A stretch of DNA of 64,000 bases from Mucilaginibacter sp. GTDB lineage: Bacteria > Bacteroidota > Bacteroidia > Sphingobacteriales > Sphingobacteriaceae. Made by a program: the position numbers and the translations under genes. The notes below the pieces were generated by a model. It did no database searches. It was not told where the DNA came from and saw only the letters and a list, made by a program, of their open reading frames with translations. The stretch is taken from NCBI RefSeq assembly GCF_028288185.1, contig NZ_JAQBOF010000035.1, forward strand, positions 1-64,000, in the 5' to 3' direction. Below, piece after piece: positions 62,203 to 64,000 of the stretch (position 1 is its first letter; every line of letters starts with the position of its first letter).

Positions 62203-62696
62203 GTTTTGAGGATATTAAATTATTGCTGGTTGAGAAATTTGGCGCTGATATAATTGTCGGTGAGGAAACAGGCGGTTTACAGCCTGCCCTGCTGATAGAT
62301 CCAGACCGCATAGTTGATGTATGCCTTGAACTGCGCAATAATTCAAAAACCTATTTTGATTTTTTATCATGCCTTACCGGGGTTGATTATGGTGTCGAAG
62401 CTAATAGTTTCGGTGTGGTTTATCACCTGGCTTCAATACCTTACAAATTACAACTGACATTAAAGATCAGTAAAGAACATGACCGGGCAAATGGCGAGCC
62501 TGTTTTTAAAAGTATAACATCCGTTTACCGTACTGCCGACTGGCATGAGCGTGAAGCTTATGACCTGGTAGGGATATTTTTTGAAGGCCATCCGGACCTA
62601 CGTCGAATTTTATTACCGGATGATTGGGAGGGCTACCCTCTCCGAAAAGACTATAAAACAGCTGAATATTATAAAGGAATTAAAATAGATTTCTGA
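62199..62696 (+). CDS. nuoC: NADH-quinone oxidoreductase subunit C
   Basis: The 165-residue protein has the NuoC/30-kDa signature SVYRTADWHEREAYDLVGIF (about 107-126) then FEGHPDLRRILLPDDWEGYPLRKDY. NuoC helps hold the peripheral arm near NuoD and NuoB. Start overlaps the pdxH stop as ATGA. Its stop lies 2 bases before the left arm of an inverted repeat that carries a four-helix-bundle gene. Confidence 0.95.
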   Translation: MSFEDIKLLLVEKFGADIIVGEETGGLQPALLIDPDRIVDVCLELRNNSKTYFDFLSCLTGVDYGVEANSFGVVYHLASIPYKLQLTLKISKEHDRANGEPVFKSITSVYRTADWHEREAYDLVGIFFEGHPDLRRILLPDDWEGYPLRKDYKTAEYYKGIKIDF

Positions 62697-63184
62697 TATC
62701 GGATTTCGGATGTTCGATTTCGGATTTATTTGAATATCCTATATTTCAATTTATATATTTGAAATTACATCTATGGATAAAACAGAATTAAAACGCCGAG
62801 CTCAGAAATTTGCTGTTGATGTAATTAAATTTATTGAAACTCTACCAAATAGTCGTTCACTGAATGTTTTAACTAATCAAGTATTAAGGAGTTCAACTTC
62901 AGTAGGTGCAAACTACCGTGCCGCCTGTAAAGGAAAATCGACCGCTGATTTTATAAACAAAATTGTAATTTGTGAGGAAGAAGCCGATGAGTCAATTTAT
63001 TGGTTTGACTTGATGGAAGAAGCTGAATTAGTTTCACCTATTGTTATAGCTCCATTAAGAAAAGAAGCAAATGAACTTACCGCTATATTTACTGCGATAG
63101 GTAAAACTGCTAAGGAAAATCAAAGAATAAAAAATTCAAAAAAATAAATAAATCCGAAATCGAACATCCGAAATCCGAAATTAA
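62693..63184. mobile_element. IVS-like element: heptamer-phased inverted arms around a four-helix-bundle gene
   Basis: A perfect 33-bp inverted repeat, 62699-62731 and 63146-63178, encloses the gene at 62773-63147. The arms are tandem 7-base units, left core CGGATTT and right core AAATCCG. The left array begins at the nuoC stop and the right array ends 1 base before the nuoD GTG. In mRNA the arms could form a stem with the gene in the loop, as in 23S rRNA intervening sequences. No target-site duplication is obvious. Confidence 0.6.
62773..63147 (+). CDS. Four-helix-bundle protein, 23S rRNA IVS (S23) family
   Basis: The 124-residue helical protein matches the S23/IVS family: [20 protein letters not shown] (about 7-26), [20 protein letters not shown] (about 36-55), [20 protein letters not shown] (about 58-77) and [11 protein letters not shown]. 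Relatives are encoded in intervening sequences of bacterial 23S rRNA and as Avd in diversity-generating retroelements; their role is nucleic-acid binding at most. Its stop codon is inside the right inverted-repeat arm. It lies between nuoC and nuoD in the same direction. Confidence 0.93.
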   Translation: MDKTELKRRAQKFAVDVIKFIETLPNSRSLNVLTNQVLRSSTSVGANYRAACKGKSTADFINKIVICEEEADESIYWFDLMEEAELVSPIVIAPLRKEANELTAIFTAIGKTAKENQRIKNSKK

Positions 63185-63185
63185 A

Positions 63186-64000
63186 GTGACTGACGCACTA
63201 CAAGCATATAACAACAAAATAGCCGCAGCATCTGTTGAGGATATGGTGCTTAACATGGGGCCGCAGCATCCGTCTACTCATGGGGTTTTGCGGTTGGAGC
63301 TGATAACCGATGGCGAGATCGTTAAAGAGGTTATCCCGCACATGGGGTACCTGCATCGCTGTTTTGAAAAGCACGCCGAAAATTTAACCTATCAGCAAAC
63401 TATTCCATTTACCGACAGGTTGGATTACCTGGCATCTATGAATAACAGCCACGCCTGGGTTATGGGCGTTGAGCGCATGTTGGGTATTGATAAAGACATC
63501 CCCAAACGTGTCGAATACATACGTGTGCTGGTTTGCGAAATGAATCGCATCGCATCACACCTGATAGCCGTTGGTACTTATGGTATTGATATTGGTGCTT
63601 TCACCCCTTTTTTATGGTGCTTTAAAGATCGCGAACATATTATGGGCATGTTGGAGTGGGCATCAGGTTCGCGCATGTTATATAATTATATTTGGGTGGG
63701 TGGTTTATTTTATGATCTGCCTGTTGGTTTTGAAGAGCGGTGCCGCGAGTTTATTAACTATTTTAAACCTAAAATGGTTGAGTTAAATCAGCTATTAACC
63801 GATAACCAGATATTCATCAGTCGTACGGCTAACGTTGGCGTATTACCACGCGATGTAGCTATTAACTACGGCTGCTCGGGCCCTATGCTGCGTGGATCTG
63901 GTTTAAAGTGGGATCTGCGCCGTATAGATGGCTATTCGGTATATCCTGAACTAGATTTTGAGATCCCTGTAGGTACCGGACTGATGGGTACCGTAGGCGA
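63186..64000 (+). CDS. nuoD: NADH-quinone oxidoreductase subunit D (3' end beyond window)
   Basis: The frame runs open to the window end, with [18 protein letters not shown] (about 22-39), [31 protein letters not shown] and [20 protein letters not shown], all NuoD/49-kDa features. The GTG at 63186 is the likely start, giving [11 protein letters not shown]; an in-frame ATG at 63243 leaves very little before the conserved region. The GTG is 7 bases after the right inverted-repeat arm of the IVS-like element, so the element may have replaced the native leader. Confidence 0.93.
   Translation, partial: MTDALQAYNNKIAAASVEDMVLNMGPQHPSTHGVLRLELITDGEIVKEVIPHMGYLHRCFEKHAENLTYQQTIPFTDRLDYLASMNNSHAWVMGVERMLGIDKDIPKRVEYIRVLVCEMNRIASHLIAVGTYGIDIGAFTPFLWCFKDREHIMGMLEWASGSRMLYNYIWVGGLFYDLPVGFEERCREFINYFKPKMVELNQLLTDNQIFISRTANVGVLPRDVAINYGCSGPMLRGSGLKWDLRRIDGYSVYPELDFEIPVGTGLMGTVG

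Noticed and set aside
62773..63147. Part of a 23S rRNA gene interrupted by an IVS
   Set aside because: Flanks are nuoC and nuoD coding sequence with no rRNA similarity.
62773..63147. Avd of a diversity-generating retroelement
   Set aside because: No reverse transcriptase, template repeat or variable C-type lectin domain is nearby.
63571..63786. 71-codon hydrophobic ORF near the window end
   Set aside because: It is an out-of-frame shadow of nuoD, whose frame is open and conserved through this region.

Overview
The window reads as chromosome of a member of the Bacteroidota, most likely a Sphingobacteriaceae (Mucilaginibacter/Pedobacter-like). This placement is an inference from a gliding/type IX secretion sorting domain protein and GldC, CarboxypepD_reg-like secreted proteins, M56/BlaI pairs, AT-rich DNA, and several candidate TAnnTTTG -7 boxes. 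No rRNA, tRNA, CRISPR, prophage or recognisable defence island was seen.

Layout. 1-5.9 kb: 3' part of an M1 aminopeptidase, maf, two tandem secreted paralogs, then a minus-strand set kdsC, iscX, fdx and a DUF2520 protein. 5.9-16.6 kb: a cytochrome c maturation block transcribed right to left in the order ccmB, C, D, E, F, interrupted by a pair of carboxypeptidase-regulatory-like paralogs, glutamate dehydrogenase and a type IX sorted protein. 16.8-24.1 kb: ogt and a four-gene signalling operon (CHASE3 hybrid kinase, CheR, CheB, REC-PAS kinase-REC). 24.2-26.6 kb: gldC and rhlE operon. 26.7-35.5 kb: Nudix, dihydroorotase, WYL regulator/SRPBCC pair, asparaginase, cutC and a large secreted metallopeptidase-like barrel protein. 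35.5-46.2 kb: hscA, alkD-like, TPR protein, ynfA, riboflavin synthase, GT61, biotin carboxylase, c-type cytochrome, SDR. 46.2-49.4 kb: blaI/blaR-type pair, a frameshifted small gene and a hypothetical. 49.5-56.3 kb: topoisomerase IB, aldo/keto reductase, threonine aldolase, GT87, BaiN-like flavoprotein. 56.3-64 kb: complex I genes nuoA-nuoB, then a membrane protein, a REP-associated tyrosine transposase with its palindromes, purK-purE, a lipoprotein, yqgE, pdxH, then nuoC, a four-helix-bundle gene and the start of nuoD.

The most interesting signal is in the spaces between genes. Five junctions (about 4304-4412, 4661-4734, 51950-52017, 59801-59888 and 62693-63184) are built from degenerate 7-base units in strict register, with the right half using the complementary unit. 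At the last, the two halves contain a perfect 33-bp inverted repeat that encloses a four-helix-bundle (23S rRNA IVS/S23 family) gene and fills the gap between nuoC and nuoD. This looks like an IVS-like or MITE-like element outside rRNA. Three further palindrome families (33-nt perfect hairpins after minus-strand genes; GTCATT(T/G)CGA hairpins; C/G-rich AGCCCC hairpins) and a REP cluster next to its putative transposase are also present, so short palindromic DNA has colonised many of the intergenic gaps.
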